A stretch of DNA of 64,000 bases from Variovorax sp. OV329 (GTDB lineage: Bacteria > Pseudomonadota > Gammaproteobacteria > Burkholderiales > Burkholderiaceae_C): the NCBI RefSeq assembly GCF_900114785.1, contig NZ_FOUG01000001.1, positions 372,001 to 436,000 on the forward strand, read 5' to 3'. This document shows, in pieces, positions 9,189 to 18,693 of this stretch. Position 1 is the stretch's first letter. Each line of letters begins with the position of its first letter. A model generated the notes under the pieces. That model searched no databases. It was not told where the DNA came from and saw nothing but the letters and a program-made list of their open reading frames with translations. The translations under genes and the position numbers were made by a program.

Positions 9189-12100
9189 ATGGATCTGAAG
9201 AAAAAGGCCCCCTCGGCCCACCCGCCCCCCATGCTCCCGCCCGGCTTCATGGTGGTCCACGGCAACCATCCCGAAGCCCTGCGCGACCTGCTGCTCGCGT
9301 GGATGCAGCGCCATCCGCTGGCGCCGCTGGAAGACGAGCAGGTGCTGGTGCAGAGCAATGGCGTGGCGCAGTGGATCCGCCTCTCGCTGGCGCGCGACGT
9401 GTTGCAGGGCGGCGCGGGCATCGCCGCCGCGCTCAAGACCGAGTTGCCCTCCGCCTTCCTGTGGCGCGCCTACCGCTCGGTGCTCGGTGACGATGCAGTG
9501 CCCGCCACCTCGCCATTCGACAAGTCGCTGCTGGTGTGGCGCCTGATGCGCCTCCTGCCGCAGTTGCTGGCCGAGCCGGTGTTCGCGCCGCTCGCACGCT
9601 TCCTGCAGGACGACAGCGACCTGCGCAAGCGCCATCAGCTGGCCGAGCGCCTGGCCGACCTGTTCGACCAGTACCAGGTCTATCGCGCCGACTGGCTGGC
9701 TTCATGGGCGCAGGGTGAGGACGAGATCCTCACCAGCCGCGGCGGCCTGAAGCCCGTGCCGCCCGAGCTGCGCTGGCAGCCGCGCCTGTGGCGCGCGCTG
9801 CAGGACGACGTGGGCGACTTGCAGGCCGGCAGCAGCCGCGCCGCCGTGCACCAGCGCTTCCTCGCGCGCGCCGCACAGATCCCGGCCGATGCGCGGCCGC
9901 ATGGCCTGCCGCGCCGGCTGGTGATGTTCGGCGTCTCCTCGCTGCCTCAGCAATCGCTGGAGGTGCTGGCTGCGCTCTCGCGCTGGGTGCAGGTGCTGAT
10001 GTGCGTGCACAACCCGTCGGAGCACGACTGGTCGCACATCCTGGCCGACAAGGACCTGCTGCGCGCCGAGGTGGCCGCGTCGCGCCGGCGCCGCCGCAAG
10101 GGCAGCGAAGGCTTCATCCCCGAGGACCAGCGGCACCTGCATGCGCACCCGCTGTTGGCCGCGTGGGGCAAGCAGGGGCGCGACTTCATCCGTCTGCTCG
10201 ACCAGTTCGACAGCGCCCACGAGCAGCATGCGAAGCTGATGGAAGCCATCGGCCAGCGCATCGACTGCTTCGACGCCAACCAGCAGGACAGCCTGCTGCG
10301 CCAGTTGCAGGACGACATCCGCGAGCTGCGTCCGCTGGCCGAATCGCGCGCGCTGTGGCAGCCGCTGGACGCACGCAAGGATTTTTCCATCCGCTTCCAC
10401 CAGAGCCACGGTCCGCAGCGCGAGGTGGAAGTGCTCCACGACCAACTGCTGGCCGCCTTCGCCGCCGACCCGAGCCTGCGTCCGCGCGACGTGATCGTGA
10501 TGGTGCCGGACGTGGCCGCCTACGCGCCGCACATCCAGGCGGTGTTCGGCCTGCTGCCGCCGGAAGACGCGCGCTACATCCCCTTCAGCGTCGCCGACCA
10601 AGCGCAGCGCCACCACGACCCGCTGCTGGGCGCGCTGGAACGCCTGCTAGCGCTGCCGCAGTCGCGCATCGCGACCAGCGACGTGCTCGACTGGCTGGAG
10701 GTGCCGGCGGTGCGTGAGCGCTTCGGCATCGAGGCCACGCAGCTGCCGCTGCTGCACCGCTGGGTGCGCGCCGCCAACGTGCGCTGGGGCCTGCATGCAC
10801 AGCAGCGCCAATCACTGGACCTGCCCGAAGCCGGGGCGCAGAACAGCTGGGACTTCGGCCTGGCGCGCATGCTGCTGGGCTATGCCGTGGGCAGTGGCCA
10901 GGCCTGGGAAGGCATCGAGCCGCTCGATGAAGTGGGCGGCCTCGAAGCCGCGCTGCTGGGCCCGCTGGTGCAGTTTGTCTCCGCGCTGGAGACGCACTGG
11001 CGCCAGCTGGCCGAACCGGCCACGCCGCTGCAGTGGGGCGAGCGCCTGCGTGCGCTGCTGGAGGACTTCTTCGCGCCGCAGGGCGAGGCCGACGGCTTCA
11101 CCCTGCGCCGGCTGCAGGGCGCGCTGCAGGACTGGCTCGATGCCTGCGCCGCCGCCGGCCTGCACGACGAGGCGCTGCCGCTGCCGGTGGTGCGCGAGCA
11201 CTGGCTGGCGCAGATCGACCAGCCCACGCTCAACCGGCCCTTCTTCGCCGGCAGCGTCACCTTCGCCACGCTGCTGCCCATGCGGGCCATTCCCTTCCGC
11301 GTGGTGGCGCTGCTGGGCATGAACGACGGCGACTACCCGCGCACCCGCGCGCCGGCCGACTTCGACCTCATGGGGCAGGACTACCGGCCCGGCGACCGCT
11401 CGCGGCGCGAAGACGACCGCTATCTCTTTCTCGAAGCGCTGCTCTCGGCGCGCGAGCGCCTGCACATCAGCTGGGTGGGACGCAGCATCCACGACCATTC
11501 CGAGCGCCCGCCTTCGGTGCTGGTGGCGCAGCTGCGCGACCACATCGCGGCCGGCTGGCGGCACAAGGACGACGAGGCGCTGGCGCAGGAGCAGGCCGGC
11601 GAGCGCCTGCTGCATGCGCTCACGGTCGAGCACAAGCTGCAGCCCTTCGACCCCGCCTACTTCCATGCCGGCGCGGACCCTCGGCTGTTCAGCCATGCGC
11701 ACGAGTGGCGCGCCGCCGCCGCGCCCGATGCGGCCGAGGCCGCCGTCGACCCGCATCTGCCGTCCTGGCGCTTCGAAGGCCCGCTGACGCTGCGCCTGCT
11801 GGGCGACTTCCTTCGCAACCCGGCGCGCAGCTTCTTCCGGCTGCGCCTGGGCATCTTCTTCGAAGGCGACGATCCGGCCGGCGAGGACCAGGAGCCCTTC
11901 CAGATCGACGGCCTGCAGAACTGGCGCCTGCAGGACGAGCTGATCCGCGCGCAGACCGCGTTGCTGGACACGCGCGAAGGCGCATTGCAGGTGGAGCTGG
12001 AGCGCATGGCCCGCCGCGGCGACCTGCCCGACGGCCCCTTCGGCGAGCTGGTGCAGGAGGACCTCGCGGCCCCCATGGACAAGATGTTCGGCGAGTACAC

Positions 12101-12746
12101 CCAGGCGCTGGCCGAGTGGCCGCAGGCCCTGGCCGACGAGGCGCTCGACGTGCTGCCGCCCGGCGAGGAAGACGAATCGCTGCGCCTGTCCGACTGGCTC
12201 GGCCAGCTGCGCGCCAATGCGGCGGGCGAGCGCTGCCGCCTGCTGCTGGACAGCGGCAGCATGGTCAAGGGCCGCAGCTACCGGCGCGACCGGCTGGTGC
12301 CCTTCTGGGTGGCGCACCTCGCCGCGCACGTGGCGGGCCAGCCCATGACCACGCTGGTTGTCAGCAAGGCCGGGAAGGTGCGGCTGGCGCCGCTGTCGCA
12401 GGAGCAGGCGCTGGCGCACTGGCGCGTGCTGCTGCAGGCGTGGAGCGAGGGCTTGCGCCGTCCGTTGCCGCTGGCGCTGCACAGCGCACTGGCCTGGGTC
12501 GACAAGGGTGGCAGCGCCCTCGGCACCGCGCATGCAGAAGCTTTCGAGGCCGCGCGCAGCACCTTCGAGGACCACGACCCGCGCTTCGGCCGCCGCGCAG
12601 AGCGCGATGACAACGACTACCTCGCGCGCGCGTTTGCCGACTTCGATGCGCTGTGGCACGGCGGCGAGTTCGCGCGCTGGAGCGAGGGGCTCATCAAGCC
12701 CATGAGCGAAGCCGTGGGCAAGCCGCCAAGAGAGGCCGCCGAATGA
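9189..12746 (+). CDS. recC: Exodeoxyribonuclease V gamma subunit RecC
   Basis: RecC is the scaffold and Chi-recognition subunit of RecBCD, which resects double-strand breaks for RecA-mediated repair. The 1185-aa product starts with GFMVVHGNHPEALRDLLLAWM, has the inactive helicase-like segments typical of RecC (QVLVQSNGVAQWIRLSLA; VALLGMNDGDYPRTRAPADFDLM) and a nuclease-like C-terminal part. It is full length for the family. ATG 9189 is chosen over the TTG at 9183; a start at 9231 is possible. The stop overlaps the recB start in ATGA (12743-12746), indicating translational coupling. Confidence 0.94.
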   Translation: MDLKKKAPSAHPPPMLPPGFMVVHGNHPEALRDLLLAWMQRHPLAPLEDEQVLVQSNGVAQWIRLSLARDVLQGGAGIAAALKTELPSAFLWRAYRSVLGDDAVPATSPFDKSLLVWRLMRLLPQLLAEPVFAPLARFLQDDSDLRKRHQLAERLADLFDQYQVYRADWLASWAQGEDEILTSRGGLKPVPPELRWQPRLWRALQDDVGDLQAGSSRAAVHQRFLARAAQIPADARPHGLPRRLVMFGVSSLPQQSLEVLAALSRWVQVLMCVHNPSEHDWSHILADKDLLRAEVAASRRRRRKGSEGFIPEDQRHLHAHPLLAAWGKQGRDFIRLLDQFDSAHEQHAKLMEAIGQRIDCFDANQQDSLLRQLQDDIRELRPLAESRALWQPLDARKDFSIRFHQSHGPQREVEVLHDQLLAAFAADPSLRPRDVIVMVPDVAAYAPHIQAVFGLLPPEDARYIPFSVADQAQRHHDPLLGALERLLALPQSRIATSDVLDWLEVPAVRERFGIEATQLPLLHRWVRAANVRWGLHAQQRQSLDLPEAGAQNSWDFGLARMLLGYAVGSGQAWEGIEPLDEVGGLEAALLGPLVQFVSALETHWRQLAEPATPLQWGERLRALLEDFFAPQGEADGFTLRRLQGALQDWLDACAAAGLHDEALPLPVVREHWLAQIDQPTLNRPFFAGSVTFATLLPMRAIPFRVVALLGMNDGDYPRTRAPADFDLMGQDYRPGDRSRREDDRYLFLEALLSARERLHISWVGRSIHDHSERPPSVLVAQLRDHIAAGWRHKDDEALAQEQAGERLLHALTVEHKLQPFDPAYFHAGADPRLFSHAHEWRAAAAPDAAEAAVDPHLPSWRFEGPLTLRLLGDFLRNPARSFFRLRLGIFFEGDDPAGEDQEPFQIDGLQNWRLQDELIRAQTALLDTREGALQVELERMARRGDLPDGPFGELVQEDLAAPMDKMFGEYTQALAEWPQALADEALDVLPPGEEDESLRLSDWLGQLRANAAGERCRLLLDSGSMVKGRSYRRDRLVPFWVAHLAAHVAGQPMTTLVVSKAGKVRLAPLSQEQALAHWRVLLQAWSEGLRRPLPLALHSALAWVDKGGSALGTAHAEAFEAARSTFEDHDPRFGRRAERDDNDYLARAFADFDALWHGGEFARWSEGLIKPMSEAVGKPPREAAE

Positions 12747-15700
12747 GCACGCCACAGTTGCTGAATGCGCTGACGCTTCCGCTGGGCGGCAGCCAGCTCA
12801 TCGAGGCCAGTGCCGGCACCGGCAAGACCTTCACCATTGCCGCGCTCTACCTGCGGCTGGTGCTGGGCCATGGCGGCGATGGCGTGGCCTTCCGCCGCGC
12901 GCTGACGCCGCCCGAGATCCTGGTCGTGACCTTCAGCGAAGCCGCGACCAAGGAGCTGCGCGACCGCATCCGCGCGCGCCTGGCCGAGGCCGCGCAGGCC
13001 TTCCTGGCCGAGCCGGCCGACGTGCCGGAGCGCTCGCCCGGCGAAGACCTGCTGCACGACCTGCGCGCCGAGTACCCGCCGGCGCAGTGGCCGGCCTGTG
13101 CCCGCACGCTGCGCCTGGCCGCCGAGTGGATGGACGAGGCCGCGGTTTCCACCATCCACGGCTGGTGCAACCGCATGCTGCGCGAGCATGCCTTCGACAG
13201 CGGCGCCCTGTTCAGCCAGACCCTGGAGACCGACCAGCGCGAGTTGCTGGCCGAAGCCGCGCGCGACTACTGGCGCACCTTCTTCACGCCGCTGTCGCGC
13301 GAGCAGGCGCAGCAGGTGCGGCAGTGGTGGACGCACCCCGAGCAGTTGCGCGATGCGGTCGAGAAGCTGCGCCTCCTTGGCGATGCCCTGGGCCCAGGCC
13401 TGCCGCCCGCGCAGGCGCTGGGCGAGGCCATGGAAGCGTCGCAGCGCCTGCTGGCCGAGATGAAGGCGCCCTGGCTGCAGTGGGCCGATGAACTCCAGCA
13501 GTTGCTCGACCGCGCGGTGGCCGCCAAGCAGGTGGTCGCGCAGAAGCTGCAGGCGCGCTACTACCAGCCCTGGCTGGATGGCCTGCGACGCTGGGCCGCC
13601 AGCGACGAGATCGTTCCGCTGCCCGACAACAGCACGGGCTGGACGCGCCTCACGCCCGAGGGCCTGGCCGCGGCCTTCAAGCCCGGCATGCCGGTGCCGG
13701 ACCATCCCGCCCTGGACGACATGCTCACGCTGCGCCAGCGCGTCTCGCAACTGCCCGACGGCCGCGCCTCGCTGCTGCGCCACGCGGCGCAATGGATCGC
13801 GCAGCGCTTCGACGTCGAGCAGGGCCGGCGCGCGCAGATGGGCTTCGACGAGCTGCTCACGCGCCTGGACGCCGCGCTGCAGGGGCCCAACGGCACGCGG
13901 CTGGCGGCGCTGATCCGCCAGCAGTTCCCGGTGGCCCTCATCGACGAGTTCCAGGACACCGACCCGCTGCAGTACCGCATCTTCGACGCGGTCTACGGCG
14001 CCGCAGGCAATGCGCAGGACACCGCGCTGGTGCTCATCGGCGACCCCAAGCAGGCCATCTACGCCTTTCGGGGCGCGGACATCCACACCTACCTTGCGGC
14101 ACGCCGCGACACTGAGGGCCGGCACAGCACGCTGGGCACCAACTTCCGTTCCACGCGCGGCATGGTCGAGGCGGTGAACCACGTGTTCCTGCAGGCCGAA
14201 GCGCGGCTTACAGGGCAGGGCGCCTTCCTGTTCCGCGATGCGGCGGGCCGCAACCCCTTGCCCTTCGTGGCGGTACAGGCCCGCGGCCGCGGCGAGCGCT
14301 GGTGGGCAGACGGTGCCGAGGCACCGGCGCTGACCTGCTGGACCCTGCCCGAGGCCGGCGATGCGAAGAAGGGCGACGTGCAGCGCGACATGGCTGCGTC
14401 CTGCGCGACCGAGATCGTGCGCCTGCTCAACGCCGGCGGCGAAGGCGAGGCCGGCTTCATGAGCGGGACGGGGAAACTGCGTGCCTTGAAGGCGGGCGAC
14501 GTGGCGGTGCTGGTCAACAGCGGCCGCGAGGCGCGCGCCATCCGGGGCGCCCTGTCCGAGCGCGGCTTGCGCAGCGTCTACCTCTCGGATCAGGAAACCG
14601 TCTTCCAGAGCGCGGTGGCCGCCGACCTGCAGCGCTGGCTGCTGGCCTGCGCCGAGCCCGAGGACGACCGGCCGCTGCGCGCGGCCCTGGGCAGCGCCAC
14701 GCTGGGCCTTCCACTGGAAGCCTTGGACCAGCTGGGCCGCGACGAGCTGCAATGGGAAGCGCATGTGCTGCAGTTCCGCCGCTACCAGCAGATGTGGCGG
14801 CGCCAGGGCGTGCTGCCGATGCTGCGCCACCTGCTGCACGACTTCGGCGTGCCGCAGCGCCTGCTGGCCCGCGAGGACGAGCGCAGCCTCACCGACCTGC
14901 TGCACCTGGCCGAACTGCTGCAGCAGGCCAGCGCTCAGCTCGACGGCGAGCATGCGCTGATCCGCTGGCTAGCCGAGCAGCGCGACGACAGCGAGTTCGC
15001 CACCGCCGAGGTCGACGCGCGCCGCCTGCGCCTGGAGAGCGATGCGGATCTGGTGAAGGTCATCACCGTGCACAAGTCCAAGGGGCTGGAGTTCCCACTG
15101 GTGTTCCTGCCCTTCGCGACCAGCTTCCGCGCCGCAAAGGGTGACGAGCTGCCGCTGAAATGGCACGAGGACGACGGCACGCTGGTGGTGGCGCTGGAGT
15201 GCGACGACGAGGCCGTCGAGCGCATGGACCGCGAGCGCCTGGGCGAGGACCTTCGCAAGCTCTATGTGGCCCTGACCCGTGCACGCTACGCCACCTGGGT
15301 TGGCGTGCTGCCGCTGGCCGACGTGGAGCGCAGCGCGCTGGGCTACCTGCTGTCCGGTGGCGAACCGCTGCCGCCACCTGCACTGCATAGCGCCCTGGAA
15401 GACCTCGCCCAGGGCTGCGATGCCATCGCGGTGCAAGCGGCGCCCGAGCCGCAGGCCACGCCTTACCGTCCACCCGCTGTCGACCTGCAGCCCAAGCCCG
15501 CGCCGCCGCTGCCCACCGGGCCGCGCGAGCGCTGGTGGATCGCGAGCTACTCGGCCTTGCGCCGCGCGGGCGCGGCGCTGTCGCGGGACCTCGAGGGCGA
15601 GGACGCGCTGGAAGATGCGCTCGCCACGCCTTCGGCACCCGCCAGCGCGGAAGAGGACATCTACGCCGACAGCAGCGCGGCAGAAGGCCCGCAGCCCCTT

Positions 15701-16519
15701 GCATCGGCGAGCGCAATCGACGCGACGCCCGCCGGCAGCCTGCACGAGTTCGCGCGCGGCGCGGGGCCGGGCAGCTTCCTGCACGGACTGCTCGAATGGG
15801 CCGGGCGGCAGGGCTTCGCACGCCTGCGCTCCGACGCTGCGCTTCAGGCCGAGCTGATGACGCAGATCGAGCGCCGCGCGCAGGTCGGCGGCTGGGCCGA
15901 CTGGGCGCAGCCGCTGCACGCCTGGCTGCTGGCCTGGCTGGACAGCCCGCTCGACCTGGCCCCGCTGGGCGCATCGACGCCGATCGCCCCGGCAGGACTC
16001 ATGCAGGTGCAGATCGAGATGGAGTTCCTCCTCTCGGCCCAGCAGGTGGACACGCTGGCGCTGGACGCACTGGTGTGCCGCCACACGCTGGGCGGTGCCG
16101 CGCGGCCACCGCTGCTGCCGCAGCAGGTCAACGGCATGCTCAAGGGCTACATCGACCTGGTCTTCGAGCACGAGGGCCGCTACTACGTGGCCGACTACAA
16201 GTCCAACTGGCTGGGCCCGCGCGACGCCGACTACAGCGCCGCCGCCATGCGCGCCGAGGTGCTGGCCCACCGCTACGAACTGCAGTACGTGCTCTACATC
16301 TTCGCCCTGCACCGGCTGCTGCGCGCGCGCCTGCCGGACTACGACTACGAGCGCCACATGGGCGGCGCGGTCTACCTGTTCCTACGCGGCCATGCGGCGA
16401 CGGGACAGGGCCTGCACATGGAGCGCCCGCCGCTCGCCTTGATGAACGCGCTGGACGACCTGATGCGCGGCATCCGCCCGCCGCCGCCGCGCAAGGGCCA
16501 ACTGGAGCTGGACCTGTGA
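12743..16519 (+). CDS. recB: Exodeoxyribonuclease V beta subunit RecB
   Basis: RecB is the 3'-5' helicase and nuclease of RecBCD. The 1258-aa product begins MSTPQLLNALTLPLGG and has the UvrD-type Walker A EASAGTGKTFT at about residues 20-30. Other helicase motifs are VTFSEAATKELRDRIR, LIDEFQDTDPLQYRIFD (Walker B), IGDPKQAIYAFRGADI and VHKSKGLEFPLVFLP. The C-terminal RecB nuclease domain carries the catalytic motif NGMLKGYIDLVFEH and YYVADYKSNWLG. The start is the ATG in the ATGA overlap with recC. Its stop overlaps the recD start in GTGA. Confidence 0.96.
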   Translation: MSTPQLLNALTLPLGGSQLIEASAGTGKTFTIAALYLRLVLGHGGDGVAFRRALTPPEILVVTFSEAATKELRDRIRARLAEAAQAFLAEPADVPERSPGEDLLHDLRAEYPPAQWPACARTLRLAAEWMDEAAVSTIHGWCNRMLREHAFDSGALFSQTLETDQRELLAEAARDYWRTFFTPLSREQAQQVRQWWTHPEQLRDAVEKLRLLGDALGPGLPPAQALGEAMEASQRLLAEMKAPWLQWADELQQLLDRAVAAKQVVAQKLQARYYQPWLDGLRRWAASDEIVPLPDNSTGWTRLTPEGLAAAFKPGMPVPDHPALDDMLTLRQRVSQLPDGRASLLRHAAQWIAQRFDVEQGRRAQMGFDELLTRLDAALQGPNGTRLAALIRQQFPVALIDEFQDTDPLQYRIFDAVYGAAGNAQDTALVLIGDPKQAIYAFRGADIHTYLAARRDTEGRHSTLGTNFRSTRGMVEAVNHVFLQAEARLTGQGAFLFRDAAGRNPLPFVAVQARGRGERWWADGAEAPALTCWTLPEAGDAKKGDVQRDMAASCATEIVRLLNAGGEGEAGFMSGTGKLRALKAGDVAVLVNSGREARAIRGALSERGLRSVYLSDQETVFQSAVAADLQRWLLACAEPEDDRPLRAALGSATLGLPLEALDQLGRDELQWEAHVLQFRRYQQMWRRQGVLPMLRHLLHDFGVPQRLLAREDERSLTDLLHLAELLQQASAQLDGEHALIRWLAEQRDDSEFATAEVDARRLRLESDADLVKVITVHKSKGLEFPLVFLPFATSFRAAKGDELPLKWHEDDGTLVVALECDDEAVERMDRERLGEDLRKLYVALTRARYATWVGVLPLADVERSALGYLLSGGEPLPPPALHSALEDLAQGCDAIAVQAAPEPQATPYRPPAVDLQPKPAPPLPTGPRERWWIASYSALRRAGAALSRDLEGEDALEDALATPSAPASAEEDIYADSSAAEGPQPLASASAIDATPAGSLHEFARGAGPGSFLHGLLEWAGRQGFARLRSDAALQAELMTQIERRAQVGGWADWAQPLHAWLLAWLDSPLDLAPLGASTPIAPAGLMQVQIEMEFLLSAQQVDTLALDALVCRHTLGGAARPPLLPQQVNGMLKGYIDLVFEHEGRYYVADYKSNWLGPRDADYSAAAMRAEVLAHRYELQYVLYIFALHRLLRARLPDYDYERHMGGAVYLFLRGHAATGQGLHMERPPLALMNALDDLMRGIRPPPPRKGQLELDL

Positions 16520-18678
16520 GCGCATCCGTCTTTCTCGGCCCCTTGCCCGACGCGCATGCGCCGGTGCTCGATGCCATCGAGGGCTGGGTGCAGGCCGGAT
16601 GGTTGCGAGAACTGGACCGCAGCCTCGCCGCCTTCTTCTCGCGCCTGGCGCCTGCTGCCGAACCGCTGGTGATCCTGGCCGCTGCGCTGGCCAGCCACCA
16701 GCTCGGACGCGGCCATGCCTGCCTGGATCTGCGTGCCACGCTGGAGGATGCGGGTCGCGCCTTGTCCCTGCCGCCGGAGGGCGGTGCGCCGGTGCAGGAC
16801 GCGGTTGCAGGCGTCGCCGTTGAAGCGCCGTCGCACTGGCTCCGCGATGTGAGCCTGAAGGGATGGATCTCCGCGCTCGATGCACAACCCGAGCTGGTGG
16901 GCGATGGCCCCGGTGCCACGCCGCTCGTGCGCGTGGGCCGCCGGCTGTACCTGCGCCGCTACTGGCAGTACGAGCAATCGGTGCGGGCCGAGGTGGCGCG
17001 CCGCGTCGCGCTGCCCACGGCCGCCGCGCAACCCGAGGCGCAGGCCGCGGTTGCCGCCACGCTCGACGTGCTGTTTCCGAAGCGCGCCGACGACGGCGAG
17101 GCCACCGACTGGCAGAAGGTGGCCTGCGCGCTGTCGGCGCGGCAGGCCTTCAGCATCGTCACCGGCGGCCCGGGCACCGGCAAGACGACCACCGTCGTTC
17201 GCCTGCTGGCCTTGCTGCAGCACCTGGCCCTGTCCAGCGGCGGCGCGCGCCTGCGCATCGGGCTGGCTGCGCCCACCGGCAAGGCGGCGGCCCGGCTGGG
17301 CGAATCGATCGCCGGCGCGGTGGCCGGGCTGCCGTTCGCGCAACTGTCGGAGGGTGATGCATTGCGGGCGGCCATCCCCACCACCGTGAGCACCGTGCAC
17401 CGCCTGCTCGGCAGCCGGCCCGACACGCGCCACTTCCGGCACGACGCGCGCAACCCCTTGCCGCTGGACGTGCTGGTGCTCGACGAAGCCTCCATGCTCG
17501 ACCTGGAGATGATGGCCTGCGTGCTGGCCGCGCTGCGCCCGCAGGCGCGCCTGATCCTGCTGGGCGACAAGGACCAGCTGGCGTCGGTGGAAGCCGGCGC
17601 GGTGCTGGGCGACCTGTGCCAGCGCGCCGACGCCGGCCACTACGACGCGGCCACGGTGCATTGGCTGGAGGCCGTCACCGGCCAGCGAATCGACGCGGCA
17701 CTGCGCGACGATGCCGGACGTCCGCTGGACCAGGCCGTGGTGAAGCTGCGCCGCAGCTACCGCTTCGATGCCGGCAGCGGCATCGGCCGGCTGGCGGAAG
17801 CGGTGAACAACGGCGATGAATCCGCGTTGAGGCAACTGCTGGCCGGCGGCCATGCGGACCTGTCGACCTCGCTGCAACGCGTGGGGCAGGCGACGCTCGA
17901 TGACGCAGCGCTGCGCCGTCTGGTGGTCGACGGCGCGCCCGATGCCTTTGCGAGCGCAGGCAAGGGCCGCAAGGAGCAGGGCCGCGCCGTGCCGCCTCCG
18001 GTCGGCTATGGCCACTACCTGCGCCTGATGCGCGCGCAGCAACCCGAGGCGGACGCCTCGCAGGAGGCGCACGACGAATGGGCGCGCGAGGTGTTGAAGG
18101 CGCTGGGGCGGTTCCAGCTGCTGTGTGCGCTGCGCGGTGGCCCGCAGGGCGTGCAGGGCCTCAATCCCCGCATCGCCGGACTGCTGCGCGCGCAGGGCCT
18201 GCTGGAGCCGGAACTGGGCGGCTGGTATGCAGGCAGGCCGGTGCTGGTCACGCGCAACGACTATGCCCTGGGCTTGATGAACGGCGATGTGGGCGTGGCA
18301 CTCTCGGTGCCCTTCGGCGCATCTGCCATGTCCGGTGCGCAAGGGTCGGGCGATGCACTCCAGCAGCGGCGGCTGCGCGTGGCCTTTCCGGCCAGCGACC
18401 AGCCGGGTGGTATCCGCTGGGTGCTGCCCAGCCGCCTGCGTTCGGTCGACACGGTGTTCGCGATGACGGTTCACAAGTCGCAGGGCTCGGAGTTCAGCCA
18501 CGCAGCCCTGCTGCTGCCGCAGCAATTGAGCCCGGTGCTCACGCGCGAGCTGGTCTACACCGGCATCACGCGGGCGCGCCACTGGTTCACGCTGGCAGCG
18601 GCGCCCGACATGGTGCTGGCCGCAGCGGCTCGTCGAGTGGAGCGAGTGGGCGGGCTTTCCGAGGGCGGCGACGACTGA
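16516..18678 (+). CDS. recD: Exodeoxyribonuclease V alpha subunit RecD
   Basis: RecD is the 5'-3' superfamily 1B helicase of RecBCD. The 720-aa product has a family-type N-terminal domain, Walker A GGPGTGKTTTV at about residue 217, LAAPTGKAAARLGESI, Walker B VLVLDEASMLDLEMMA, ILLGDKDQLASVEAGAVLGDLC, and C-terminal motifs NGDVGVAL and FAMTVHKSQGSEFSHAALLLP. The open frame extends far upstream inside recB, but similarity begins only at GTG 16516 (VSASVFLGPLPDAH), which overlaps the recB stop. recC, recB and recD thus form a tight operon. Confidence 0.95.
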   Translation: MSASVFLGPLPDAHAPVLDAIEGWVQAGWLRELDRSLAAFFSRLAPAAEPLVILAAALASHQLGRGHACLDLRATLEDAGRALSLPPEGGAPVQDAVAGVAVEAPSHWLRDVSLKGWISALDAQPELVGDGPGATPLVRVGRRLYLRRYWQYEQSVRAEVARRVALPTAAAQPEAQAAVAATLDVLFPKRADDGEATDWQKVACALSARQAFSIVTGGPGTGKTTTVVRLLALLQHLALSSGGARLRIGLAAPTGKAAARLGESIAGAVAGLPFAQLSEGDALRAAIPTTVSTVHRLLGSRPDTRHFRHDARNPLPLDVLVLDEASMLDLEMMACVLAALRPQARLILLGDKDQLASVEAGAVLGDLCQRADAGHYDAATVHWLEAVTGQRIDAALRDDAGRPLDQAVVKLRRSYRFDAGSGIGRLAEAVNNGDESALRQLLAGGHADLSTSLQRVGQATLDDAALRRLVVDGAPDAFASAGKGRKEQGRAVPPPVGYGHYLRLMRAQQPEADASQEAHDEWAREVLKALGRFQLLCALRGGPQGVQGLNPRIAGLLRAQGLLEPELGGWYAGRPVLVTRNDYALGLMNGDVGVALSVPFGASAMSGAQGSGDALQQRRLRVAFPASDQPGGIRWVLPSRLRSVDTVFAMTVHKSQGSEFSHAALLLPQQLSPVLTRELVYTGITRARHWFTLAAAPDMVLAAAARRVERVGGLSEGGDD

Positions 18679-18693
18679 GCGGGCCCCGCCGCA

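Noticed and set aside
15535..16515. Long extension of the recD frame into recB, suggesting a fusion
   Set aside because: The extension is out of frame with recB and has shadow composition. RecD similarity starts only at GTG 16516, which overlaps the recB stop in the usual way.
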